A DNA stretch of 64,000 nt from the NCBI GenBank assembly GCA_020698575.1, contig CM036247.1:2751407-2815406 (forward strand), given 5' to 3'. This stretch comes from Bostrychus sinensis. Its lineage: Eukaryota > Chordata > Actinopteri > Gobiiformes > Eleotridae. The notes under the pieces were generated by a model that worked only from the letters and a program-made list of their open reading frames with translations, had not been told where the DNA came from and did not search any database. Shown one piece after another: positions 1 through 10,526 of the stretch. How positions within the stretch are numbered: position 1 is the stretch's first letter; each line of letters starts with the position of its first letter. A program made the translations under genes and the position numbers.

Positions 1-24
1 GTGAGTGAGTGAGTGAGTGAGTGA
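1..24. repeat. (GTGA)n microsatellite
   Basis: Six tandem GTGA tetramers open the window and are probably cut by its edge. Confidence 0.9.
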
Positions 25-834
25 AGGCATGGGCGTCTCACCTGTGGGGGATGTGGAGGATGTAACACCCACACTTTATTTTCTAAAACAGTCTGAGAGA
101 CAGAATTAAACTGAGATGTGTAGTACCCATGTTTGGCCAGCAAACTGCACTCTACACCACGCAGAGGAAGTGATAGCTCCAGTCTTAACTTCACAACTAC
201 TTTAGGATTTTGTGGTTTTCTGGAGCCATTCTCAGATATTATACAGATATCATACAAATATTATTGATAGTTACTCAACAAAATATGAACATATGGGATA
301 TAAAAGCCTTGTATATATATATAAAGCCCCATCTATATTGCAAGTAGGCTAACCCAACAAAATGTGTGTGCTGACACAAAATGTGAGGCTTTATACCAGT
401 AAAGCTCACTTTTAAATTGTATACTGGTAACTGTACAGGCGAGCTGTGTGCTAGCAGATGTGTAGCTGCTGAGTTTGACAACTATCAGGAACGCCAAACA
501 ACAGACAAATGATTGGAAAATGTACCTTGTATGTCGACATCCCTCGGCAAAAAACTCTTGCAATATAGATGGGGCTGCATAAAAACAAATGATTTATTAA
601 TATTTCAAAAATAGAATGAGCACAAACGTTAATTTTGCAAGCACAAACAATGCACAAAAATGCAAAATGACACCATTTTGAAGTGATTTAGACGATTATG
701 GGGGGGCTCAGTGGGGGGCTGGCCTGAAAAAAGAATGTTTATTATCTAAAAAAAACAATTGTGCACAAATTCTCGATTTTGTGTGCACAAATGATGCACA
801 AACAAACTGATATAGTTTTGTTAATTTTCAATCA
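25..834. other. Noncoding, no gene seen
   Basis: AT-rich DNA with only short stop-limited frames. Motifs of the type GCACAAA recur between 600 and 800, which suggests a decayed repeat, but no termini or coding relic could be defined. It is presumably intron of the zinc-finger gene whose finger exon starts at 1006. Confidence 0.5.
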
Positions 835-972
835 TGTGGGGGGGCCAACTTCACACAGGTAAGCTGGAGTGCCCCAAGAAATCCCATGGGAAGAGTTAGT
901 GTGTTGGTCGGCCCAGGGATCAAACCCATGATGCTCTTGCTGGAAGGCGAGAGCACTAACCACTCTGCTGTA
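835..972 (-). mobile_element. tRNA-derived SINE-like element
   Basis: Read on the minus strand, the stretch contains an A-box-like motif (GTGGTTAGTGCT, reverse of 952-963) followed by a B-box-like motif (GGGTTTGATCCC, reverse of 916-927) at tRNA-like spacing. The G-rich tail lies at the low-coordinate end. It ends about 30 bp before the splice acceptor of the first zinc-finger exon. The family was not identified. Confidence 0.5.
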
Positions 973-1063
973 ACAAAACATTAACTTTCTGTTTTCTGTC
1001 TGCAGAGAAACAAGCTCTGTCTCCTAAACCATCAGTGTGGGGCTCATCAGTGACCAGAGAGAC

Positions 1064-2980
1064 ATGGCTCTTACTGCAGAGAACACCTCAAAATCTGACA
1101 GGAGAACCCACAGCAGAAAAAAGCCCTTTAACTGTGAGCAGTGTGGGAAGAGTTTTAAATCCTCGTGGGAACTGTCAGTGCACAGTCGGAGCCACACGGG
1201 AGAAAAACCGTATGGATGTGAGCTGTGTGGGAAGAGTTTCACTCAGTCAGGTGCCTTATCTGTACACATGAGAATCCACACTGGAGAGAGGCCATACGAG
1301 TGTGACCAGTGTGAGAAGACCTTCATTACCTTATCTGGTCTCCAGATTCACATCAAAATCCACACAGGGGAAAAGCTGTACAGCTGTGACGAGTGTGGGA
1401 AGGCATTTACTCAGTCTGCCACACTTATGCAGCACAAGAGAACACACACTGGACTCAAGCCATACAAATGTGAGCAGTGTGACAAAGCCTTCACTGCATC
1501 AAAGTACCTCAAATTTCACATGAGGATCCACACTGGGGAGAAACTGTACCGCTGTGATGAGTGCAATCAGACCTTCAGATGGGCAGATTCTTTTAATAAA
1601 CACCAGAGTATTCACACTGGAGAGAAGCCGCATGAGTGTGACCAATGTGGGAAGATGTTCAGGACAAAGAACTTACTCTGGAGTCACCAGCGCATCCACA
1701 GGGACGAGCGTCCATACAAATGTGACCAATGTGATAAGGCTTTTAGACGAGCAGAGCACCTCTCCACTCACTACCGAACTCACACAGGAGAAAAGCCATA
1801 CTGCTGTGACCAGTGCGGGAAGGAGTTTTCAACATCATGTTCATTTAAAGCACACATGAGGATCCACACTGGGGAAAAGCCGTACAAATGTGAGAAGTGC
1901 GGTAAAAGTTTTAGAATATACAAAGACCTCTGGGTTCACCGCCGAGTTCACACAGGAGAGAAACCATACATCTGTACAGACTGTGGAAAGAGCTTTAGTC
2001 AATCATTCAACTTTAAAGTACACATGGCAACTCACGCTGGGGAGAGGCCGTACAAGTGTGACAAATGTGAGAAGGATTTTAAGACACCACAACAACTTCT
2101 AGCACACCAGGAAGTCCACACTGAAGAAAGGCTGTTCCACTGTGAGCAGTGTGAGAAGAGTTTTAAGTCATTACAGTGTCTCAAAAAACACCAGAAGATT
2201 CATACTGGAAACAAACCACATGAATGTGACCAGTGTGGGAAAGCCTTTAGGATTTTAAGCAAACTCTTAGCTCACAAGCGTGTCCACACAGGGGAGAAGC
2301 CTTACAAATGTGACCAGTGTGATAAAGCTTTTGGACAAAGACAATCTCCTCTCTTCACACTACCGAACCCACACAGGAGAAAAACCGTTCAGCTGTGAGC
2401 TGTGTGGGAAGGAGTTTTCGACAGCAGACCATTTAAAATTACACATGAGGATCCACACTGGGGAAAAACCATACAGCTGTGAGAACTGTGGGAAGCTGTT
2501 TCAGTAGTTCAAGTGCTCTCTCAGTACACCGTCGGGTCCACACAGGAGAAAAACTTTATGTTTGTGAAGAGTGTGGAAAAGGCTTTATTCAGTCAGGTGC
2601 CTTAAAAACACACATAAGAACCCACACTGGAGAGAAGCCTTATAAATGTGACCAGTGTGGGAAAGCTTTTAGGCAAGGAGGGAACACTCTCTACTCACTA
2701 CCAAACTCACACTGGAGAGAAACCACACATCTGTGACCAGTGTGGGAAGGCTTTTCAAAGAAAAGATTCCCTCTCCAAACATAACAGGAGCCACTGTGGA
2801 GCAAAACCATCCAGAGAGCAGAGAGGGGGAAAGCATGTCAGAAAATCAGAGACGTTAAAAGGACAATGCACTGAAGAAGACAGAGCTGCTGAGGCCTGGT
2901 CATGTGACTCTGGACCAAGACCTGAACTCAAACTCAAAAAACTGGAGATCCGACTTCAGAGAGTCCAGACTGTAGAGTAA
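1064..2980 (+). CDS. C2H2 zinc-finger protein A (about 20 fingers, three +1 frameshifts)
   Basis: Probable nuclear DNA-binding protein made almost wholly of tandem C2H2 fingers. The terminal exon starts at 1006 after a pyrimidine-rich acceptor (TGCAG at 1001-1005). An in-frame TAA at 1025-1027 means coding cannot continue from upstream. The ancestral ATG kept in paralogue C is GTG here, so ATG 1064 (MALTAEN) is the likely start; paralogue B uses the same one. Fourteen intact fingers (C-x2-C-x12-H-x3-H, TGEKP-type linkers) run to about 2310. Finger 15 is broken near 2334-2350, finger 17 at 2496-2499 and finger 19 near 2672-2690. Each break is one extra base relative to the finger consensus, and each time the next frame resumes the finger exactly. 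Finger 20 and a polar C-terminal tail end at 2980. As read, the first frame stops at 2398. No KRAB, SCAN or BTB domain is visible. Targets are unknown. Confidence 0.8.
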
Positions 2981-3330
2981 CAACCAGTGAGGAACCAGGA
3001 CACATCTCTGTATAACAGTTATGAACTTACTGAGTGTTTTATCCGAGCCTGTGTCCAGACAGAACTCACTTTCTCAGAAGGTTTTCCTTATTCATGGTGG
3101 GAGGTGGAACCAACTGTGTAGGTGATTCTTCACTGAGCTCAAAATTACTTTGAATTTGAGTTTGTTCAGTTCAGTAGTGGCCACCTGAAAGGAAACCAGC
3201 AGGGTTCCACCTCCCTCGACCTCTCAGCCACAAGATTTCAGATCATAATTAATCTGTATCATGACAATAGGCCAAATTTATTAAGATGCTGGGATAGATG
3301 TCTCAAGATTAGAGTAGCAGTACATATTTT
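2981..3330 (+). other. 3' flank/UTR of zinc-finger gene A, duplicated downstream of gene B
   Basis: This stretch is clearly similar to 18605-18636 joined to 20977-21260 behind zinc-finger gene B, so it belongs to the duplicated gene unit. It keeps the uninterrupted version of a site that carries two transposon insertions in the B copy. No clear AATAAA was found close by. Confidence 0.65.
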
Positions 3331-3603
3331 TCATTAATCTTGTCTGGTCCTGCTTTACAAAAAAAATGCAGCAGCTTCCTGATCTCATTGTCACAGCCTG
3401 CAAACTTATTGTTCTGTAGATCTGGAGGTGTATTCTTCTTTAAAATAAGAGACAGTGGATGAGATCTAGAGTGGATGAGAGTACACCCTTCTCCAATGAT
3501 TCCAATTCATATTTATTTAAAGGACAAGCAATGTGTTTGTCCTTTTTTTTTGTAAATATCGGGTCCAAACCCATCTAGGCCAGCAGCCCAGATTGGTGTG
3601 TGG

Positions 3604-3652
3604 TAATAGTTTTAGAATATACAAAGACCTCTGGATTCAGCTGCCAAGTTCA
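3604..3652 (+). repeat. Relic of zinc finger 10 outside the gene
   Basis: About 45 bp closely match the finger-10 coding sequence of gene A at 1912-1955 (the FRIYKDLW part), with decay at the 3' side. It is a displaced fragment about 630 bp downstream of the coding end and is not translated as a finger. Confidence 0.7.
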
Positions 3653-3744
3653 CTCAGCAATATAGTGTATAATAGGGTTAGTAAGTCTCTCCTGAGATCT
3701 GCAGCTTTTTGATGCTCAGAGGGATATCAAGAGGGACGTGCGGT

Positions 3745-4448
3745 CAGGGTTGCCAGATCTGACTGACAGTTTCCAGCCCAAATATAACGTAAAACCCGCC
3801 AAACGCAATAAAAACCCGCCCAAATCACAACCATTCTACAATCTTAATGTTAAAACTGTAATACATATGAAATAACATATTTTGAGCACACAAAACTTCA
3901 CAACTGCCAATGGAAAAAGTAATAAACAGTCTCCACAATGAGTGTAATCAGAAAAACAAATAGCTCTCTCCCATGCTTGCACTCCTCCGGGACAGGGGCG
4001 ATCCACTATTTTTAGCTCTGGGTCAGTCTCCTTCCTGTACGATTTCTTGTATTTCCTCCACTTCTGCAGGTTGCTAAACGCTAAAACTCCAAGCTTGAGA
4101 GGAAACACTGTTGGCTCGTCCGCGCTCACAGGGCTGCAGAGTGTTTACATTTTTCAACCAATCAGAGATCCATAATTAGACATGTGATTGATAACTAATG
4201 ACACTAATTTTACTACTTCTATTTTACAAATTAATTTTATTCATCAATAACTAGCAAATATATACAATTATTGATCAGGAAATTTAAAAATATTATTAAA
4301 ATAAGTTTATTTTACATTTTCAAAATCCCGCCCCATAAGTCTAAAAATAGCCCAAATATTATACACCCAGCCCTATGCTATTTTTTTCCGCCGAGAGAGA
4401 GCAAAAGTAGCCCAATTGGGCGGGAAACCACCCAATCTGGCAACACTG
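3745..4448. mobile_element. Nonautonomous hAT-like DNA transposon (704 bp)
   Basis: Inverted termini CAGGGTTGCCAGAT (left) and ATCTGGCAACACTG (right) bound the element. Perfect 8-bp target-site duplications CGTGCGGT lie at 3737-3744 and 4449-4456, the hallmark of the hAT superfamily. A 97-codon minus frame inside is not a recognisable transposase. Confidence 0.85.
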
Positions 4449-4456
4449 CGTGCGGT

Positions 4457-5560
4457 CAGAGTGAAGAGGAAAAAATAAACAAATAACGATTAAATAAAAT
4501 TCTTTTCAATTTTTTTGTGCTTTATATTGATTTTCTTTTTGAATCCAATAATGTCCATGATTTCATAGACAAAAATGCTGAATTTGCGTATTTCTTGTTC
4601 AAATACATGAGCGAGACGTGAAGTGAGGCAGCAGCAGCCTCCCCTCAGGTTGAGCAGTCTCTCAGTAACTGGGCTGAGCCTTGTCATTGGCTGTGTTTGT
4701 TTCTGTCTCTCTTCATGTCTCCAAAATAATGTTTTCAGACACTTTTACTGTGCTCTTTCATTTTCCATAGTCAGGCTAATGTGTTTAATGTCTGTGTGTT
4801 ACATATTTAGTTTTGCTGATCGCATAAAACCACAGATTAAAAAAGGCTTGAGGTGAGGCTGACAGTACTCTGCTGCACTGTAGGGGGCGTACGAGAGCAC
4901 ACAGGTTCATGTTGCTGCCCCAAAGCCAAACATGGAAGACACATGGATCTTAAAACTTTCTCAAAACTGGACACCAATCGAAACGGGATCTAATTAATAA
5001 AGGAAGACCAACACTGGAGCTCAAAGATCTGCTTCAAACATCAGGTCAGAAAATAACCCGCTGTTTTTAACAAGGCGTGAATGGACAGAGACCTCTGGTG
5101 AATGATTCTTGAAAATAAAATGTTCCATTTGACTCAGTGTTTTATAAATGTGGACTGTGATGTTTTAGAGAGTGGCTGAGTTTTGCTCTGCATGTGTTAA
5201 TATAGAGTAGTCCTTTGTTTGATGGTCTTTATACTTTGTACGCTGTTGACTTTCAGATTAAATTGTTTGAACGCATTTTTCCTGGTCTCCATTTTTGATT
5301 GAGTTTATGATTGCATCTCCCAACTGCACACATTAACCTCTAAAATATGTAGGAAACTAGAAATATAGTAATGTTTTTAGACAGTTGGCGAGACAGCAGT
5401 ACATCTGCAGATTCAGGTCTTTTACAGAGGTCATGGGTCACACTGGAAGTTTAGATTTTTTAAAGGTTTTATAAAGAGTTTAAAGTCTGCAAATTTGCCT
5501 GAGGTCTTAAAACGTTCAGCTCCACAAACCTCTACCTCTCCCACAAAGCCCCGCCCACTC
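4457..5560. other. Intergenic, nothing recognised
   Basis: Mostly AT-rich DNA without a supported gene. The part from about 5290 to 5460 resembles 24170-24320, downstream of the noncoding exon copy at 24.0 kb, so pieces of the zinc-finger gene unit have been rearranged here. Confidence 0.45.
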
Positions 5561-5564
5561 CAGG

Positions 5565-5935
5565 AAGCACTGACCAATCAACAGCAAGCCCTCTACATCC
5601 AGTCTGCTCTCAGTCATTTATCCAAAGAAATGGCGCACAGCTCTGTTTCTACTGATTCCTCACAGACATTTTTACTCTTGGAGTAAAATGGCAAATGCAG
5701 TAAGCTGTTTTTCTTTAAATTATGCTCAAAAGACCTCAACACTCTGCCCTCTGCTGGTCTCTTCACCTGTTTCTTTATGGTACCAAGGTTTTATTTAGTC
5801 ACATAATGGTTTTAGAGGCTGTAAAACATGCTCCTGTTCTAGAGAAGCATGAACAAAAGCAGAACACAGCTCCTTTAAAGAGACAGGGGCGGAGCTTGGG
5901 CGGTGTCTCTGCCTAAACAGGAAGTGACAGAGCTC
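5565..5935 (+). promoter_or_regulatory. Candidate promoter of zinc-finger gene B
   Basis: Lies just upstream of the noncoding first exon. It contains a CCAAT motif (ACCAATCA near 5572), a GC-box-like GGGGCGGAG near 5886 and an ETS-like CAGGAAGTGAC near 5919. No TATA box is obvious. Assignment rests on position and motif density only. Confidence 0.35.
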
Positions 5936-6173
5936 TCTCTCTCTGTTCGCTCCGCTGTATTAAAGCTGCTGCAGCCGCTCTCTCAGCAGCACTTGGAGAA
6001 TTTCCTCCTGGCATCCATTGCATGATTATCAGCTCCTCCTTCTGAGATAAAAACAGACAAAGACATTCTTGAGTGTGATACTTTATTTCTTGAATTGAAT
6101 TGTTCGACCACAACAAAGGAAACGAACATTTCCTGAGCACATCTGGGACTGACCGCTGTCTGTCTGGACTTTG
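5936..6173 (+). other. 5' noncoding exon of zinc-finger gene B
   Basis: A strong donor (TTTG|GTGAGT, GT at 6174-6175) ends a segment that is repeated almost exactly before the donor at 24013. The similarity covers the exon end and about 70 bp of following intron. The transcription start is not defined. Coding starts only in the finger exon at about 17 kb, so this would be 5' UTR. Confidence 0.55.
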
Positions 6174-6384
6174 GTGAGTAGGATTCTTACTAATGCTGTT
6201 TACAAACACACATTCACATCTGTAGCACTGCTGTATGAGGCGCTGGTTAGATAAAGTACAATAGGAAAACACCACAAAGTTTTTTCTGATCCTTGTTATT
6301 GGCCAGTGGCTCCCCTCAGTATACAGTATTTATGATCTCAGTACATTTGTCTTAATTCTACTGTCAGCCCAGTCCATCAGAAAG

Positions 6385-6443
6385 GGGTTAGGGTTAGGGT
6401 TAGGGTTAAGGTTAGGGTTAGGATTAAGGTTAGGGTTAGGGTT
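6385..6443. repeat. Interstitial telomere-like (TTAGGG)n
   Basis: About ten TTAGGG-type hexamers with a few TTAAGG/ATTAAGG variants. It is short and degenerate, so an internal telomeric repeat in an intron rather than a chromosome end. Confidence 0.9.
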
Positions 6444-6719
6444 GTCCATCACCATCACACCAACATCCCACGGTGACTGAATAACATTTTGTGTCTCCAG
6501 AGCTAAACGAAAAGTTCAAAAAGTTCATGTTCAAAGTTGAATTCACCATTCATAGAGCACAAAGTTGTACACATACATAGGAATTTCAATGCATATATCC
6601 CATTCAGGTCAATAATAAAACAGAACATCAATAAAGAAATACAGCACATGTAAGAATAATAACTATAAAATATATAAAAAAAAGGTATACATACACACAT
6701 ATACGTACATGCTCACTGT

Positions 6720-7060
6720 CTAAATATCTAACTATGTACATCGTTTTTTATGTACTGGCCAAGAGTCTGACTGTCGCTGGATTAAAACTGTTATAAAAGC
6801 GTGTTGTGTGTGTTATGACGCTGTCCGCTCGCTCGTGTCTCAGGCTGTAGGGTTTGTGTTTAGGCCTGAGCAGTGAGTGAGCCTGCTGGTGAATGTCTTT
6901 GAGCATGGACTGGGCTTTCTTCTTGCAGCGCTGTGTAGGCTGTGGTCATGGATGGGAGTTTAGTTCCTGTGGTTCTCTCTGCAGTCTTTATCACTCTCTG
7001 GAGAGCTTTCCTCTCTTCCTGTGCGGCATTTCCGACGCCATTCGTCAGGACGCTCTTCAC
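6720..7060 (-). mobile_element. LINE reverse-transcriptase 3' relic
   Basis: The minus-strand translation has the 'ALQRVIKTAERTTGTKLPS' block found at the C-terminal end of fish LINE ORF2 proteins. After a frame change it continues with 'ADSVITHTTRFYNSFNPATV'. It is broken and inactive. The clade (L2/CR1-like) is a guess. Confidence 0.6.
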
Positions 7061-7085
7061 CCGTGTAGGCCTGGGTAAAACTGAG

Positions 7086-7579
7086 TGTTATCAAGTTGAA
7101 CGAGAGGATTGAAGAAGAACGAGGCCGAGGTAGAAAAAGATTCAGGCTGGTTTATTCTGAGCTCAGGTCTGGACAATCATCTCACAGGCAATAGATAACT
7201 CTCCGACCACGCAGGATCGGCTCACAAAGGTTTAAGTAGGTTTCACAGCATAGTTATGAACCAATCAGCATGAGAGACAACACTTTCTTTACTAAAAAGG
7301 CCATGTTGAAGCATGGCCACGAGCCAATCGTTTTAAGGAGTTAACTTTAGAACAGACAAAACCAAGTTGCAGAAGTACCTAAAAAGGCAAGATGGGAGCA
7401 GAGCCAGGTGCCCATCATAAATAACTTAACTTTAGCTCAAAATGGGACCACCAAGGTAAACAGCTGCGTAGTTCAAATTTAGCTTAATAAACGGGGCTCC
7501 TATAGGCTCCGTCTTCACGTTTCAACTCACTCTGTAAAGGACATAGTTCAAATAACATGGAGTAAGTATGAGCCCCACA
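7086..7579 (-). mobile_element. Solo LTR of an endogenous retrovirus or LTR retrotransposon
   Basis: Read on the minus strand, the 494-bp stretch begins TGTGGGGC and ends GATAACA (TG...CA). It has a CCAAT-type motif, and an AATAAA about 60 bp before the end as expected for R/U5. No internal coding region adjoins it and no clear target duplication is seen, so it is an old solo LTR. Confidence 0.55.
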
Positions 7580-8644
7580 AACATTTCATGATATCACTGG
7601 GGAAACACTACATGATTTTTTTGCCTGATTTTATAACGATTCACAGTTGTGCCGAGTCTGTACCAACACCAGCTGCAGGGAATCGTAATCACACTACTGT
7701 ATAACACTCCTGTAGTGTGGGACTGTTTACATCCAACTGGGAATTCATGGAGTCCAGCGGCCGATGAAAAACAGCTGATGGGACACAGGAAATAACGTCA
7801 GAGAACGAAGACAAAGCAACAGGAAGCAGAAGGAAAATATAAGCTGAAATATGAAGAAGAAGAAGAAGAAGAAAAAGAAAACATAAACAACCATGGCAAA
7901 CACCGAAGAAAGTTGAGCGCTACCCAAGTGAAACTGGATACATAGCCGGTTTTTCTTTTTTCTTTTTCCCAAACAGAGAGCTGCGCACACAACGGCAACA
8001 GTGACCCAGGTAGCTCCATGTTTGTTTACCATTTAGTTCCAGAGTTTACTGCGTTTGTTTGGCGTCAGTTGCAGCCTCAGCAGATCTTGCAGTGTGTGAG
8101 GCGCAGTCTTTCAGTCGTCACAACTAAATCTGCTGTGTGTGCTCCTAGTCTTTTCAGAATCTGTAACAACTGAGAAAATCCTGTAGAGTGTCCCCAGTTT
8201 AAGAGGACGATGGTTTAGTCCAGCCCTCTGTGAAAGACAGATGAAGAACAGATTCTGCTGCAGAGACAGTGTTTTTAGTCCAACTCAGGTTTGATGTTAA
8301 AAGTAGGCCCAGGAACTTATGGCTGTCTCCACCTCAGTGCTCTTAATGGTGAGAGGCTGAAACAGAAAAAACGTGAGCGCATGGAGACGTGCTGTGATTT
8401 TCTACAGACAAAAAATAATTTAAAATGTTACAGTATAAGCTTCAAATTGATAAAGGCCTTAATGTCATCTGTGGGCGAAAGCATTTCCCATCGACTATTT
8501 CCGTGCTGACTGAGCTAAATATCACAGAGATCAGATAAAGCTGCAGAGACTCAGACTCTGCTCACGAGGTCTGGTACAATACTTATACTGTAGGAACACA
8601 CACAGAACACACTGTAAACCCAAATAAGTTCAGTTTACTTAAAG
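7580..8644. other. Intronic/intergenic, nothing recognised
   Basis: Contains a short (GAA)n tract at about 7852-7880 and unremarkable AT-rich DNA. No supported gene; presumably part of the long intron of zinc-finger gene B. Confidence 0.45.
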
Positions 8645-9247
8645 CAGCTATTCCCAAAGTCAAGAGTGTCGTGGCCCCTTAAATTTCCCAAAATCCCACC
8701 CCCAACTATACAACTTCCCTCTATTCAGAAGACGGTCATGTTTTTCTACATATCTTTTTAGAAAAACATTGCAAAAACACTGACCATTAGTTTAAAATAT
8801 AATTTTTGTAATTTGTAATTTGTAGTTTTTAATGTACTTATTGTTTTAGGCACTTAATATTTTCATTGATGAATTGTCTTTTTATATTTTTGTCTGTTTT
8901 ATTTGTTATGTAAAGATGACTTAATTATAATAAATGAATAAATATAGAAATGCATAAATAAATGAAAGTGGAAATGTCAAAGTAAATAGAGAATTTTAAC
9001 TTTTTTATATATGAAATTTATGTACCAATGTATTTCTTTCTTTCTATATTTATGAAGGAATTAATGAATTTGTTTCTTTATAATCAAGCCATTTTTAGTC
9101 ATTCATAGTTATGAACCAAAACCATGTGTCTGAAATTAAGAATACATTGAAATTGAATTGAATTGAAATATAGACAGCCTCCGGGGCCCCTCTGTAGTAC
9201 CTTCGCGGACCCCCAGGGGGCCCCGCACCCCACTTTGGGAACCACTG
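8645..9247. mobile_element. hAT-like MITE (603 bp)
   Basis: Termini CAGCTATTCCCAAAGT and ACTTTGGGAACCACTG are imperfect inverted repeats. Perfect 8-bp target duplications ACTTAAAG occur at 8637-8644 and 9248-9255. No coding capacity. Same terminal family as the element at 9721. Confidence 0.88.
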
Positions 9248-9720
9248 ACTTAAAGAATTTGTAGAAAGTGATTGTCCTCAAAAAAAAGTAAGGAAAAAGG
9301 AAAACAATCTATTTTAAGTCTATTTAACTTGAACATTAATTACAGTAAAGCACAATATACTGAATTAAAAGCAGAATAAATTAGTTATTTTAAGTTATAT
9401 CAATGTTTTGCATATTTGCTACACTTTAGATTTCAAGTTTATTCCAGTCATTGCTTTCCCAAGAGGCTAAAAGAAAGACAAGCTCCAGATTACATTAAAA
9501 CATTTTATTAGGTTGTTACAGTTACAATGCCCTCGCTGCACAGATTAGAACAATGTCATGTTTTTGGAGTAATCCAGATGCATTTCAGTCCAAACGGTGA
9601 CAACAGACCTGAGTTTGGATCAGAGCTGAGCTGTGACTGAACAGATGCTTGGTATTTACATCCTGAGAGCAGAAGGAAACAAAACAAAAACATGTTAATA
9701 CTGTTTTTGTTGAACTAAGT

Positions 9721-10504
9721 CAGCGGTTCCCAAAGTGGGGTCCGGGGCCCCCTGGGGGTCCACAAAGGTACTGCAGGGGGCCCCCAGAAGCTGTCTATAT
9801 TAAGTACATAAAAATAAATTGAGTTTGAAATGCACTGTAAAAAACAATGCTGCAAAAACACAAGGCAACAGCATCCCTTAAGATTTTTGAGTTTTGGTGA
9901 TCAACTCAAAATCTCAAGTTTTCAACAACAATATTTTTTACACACCAAATTCATACATCTAAAAACTTAAAATTTTAAGTTTTACTCACTATCTTTATTT
10001 TTTCCAGCTCATCTTACAGCAACTGACTCCACTGTTCAGAAAAAGTATTATTGATAATAATAAAAACTAAATATCCTACATTTAACAAAAGAATAACTTT
10101 TTCTGAACTCTGTAAGTTGGCTGTAAGATGAGTAAAAAAATAATGATAGAGAGAAAAACTTAAAAATGAGAAAAGTTTTTAGACGTATGAGCATCAAATT
10201 AAGTGAAAGTGTGGAAAACTTGAGATTTTGAGTTGGCCCAAAAAATTTCAAGGAATCCTTTGCCTTGAGTTATTGAGTTTTTGCAGCATTTTATTTTATT
10301 TTTACAGTTTATTTGTTTAAAAATATAACTTTAAAACACTTTTTAGCCAATAATCAATGTCTTTTGTAATGTTTTTATAGAAATATATGGAGAAAAACAT
10401 GAAAATAAAATTTGGGATCGAGGGAGGTTGTATTGTTGGGGGTCAGCGAGGGATTTTGGTAAATTTAAGGAGCGCCGTGCTGCTCCTGACTTTGGGAATG
10501 GCTG
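9721..10504. mobile_element. hAT-like MITE with a nested foldback element (784 bp)
   Basis: Termini CAGCGGTTCCCAAAG and CTTTGGGAATGGCTG. Perfect 8-bp duplications AACTAAGT lie at 9713-9720 and 10505-10512. The middle (9834-10308) is a separate palindromic element. Confidence 0.88.
9834..10308. repeat. Foldback (palindromic) element nested in the hAT MITE
   Basis: Starts ACTGTAAA and ends TTTACAGT. The two halves are inverted copies over most of their length, for example CAACTCAAAATCTCAAG near 9903 against its reverse complement near 10218. A transcript would form a long imperfect hairpin. No target duplication was resolved. Confidence 0.65.
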
Positions 10505-10526
10505 AACTAAGTAAATCCAAGACTTA

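Noticed and set aside
2330..2700. Programmed ribosomal frameshifting in zinc-finger gene A
   Set aside because: The three shift sites share no slippery heptamer or common motif, and similar single extra bases occur in unrelated genes of the window.
5913..6275. 120-codon minus frame over the noncoding exon
   Set aside because: Antisense to the duplicated 5' exon; only its ending is shared with the 24-kb copy, and it spans the splice donor.
6385..6443. Chromosome end
   Set aside because: The telomeric tract is about 60 bp, degenerate and flanked by unique sequence and genes on both sides.
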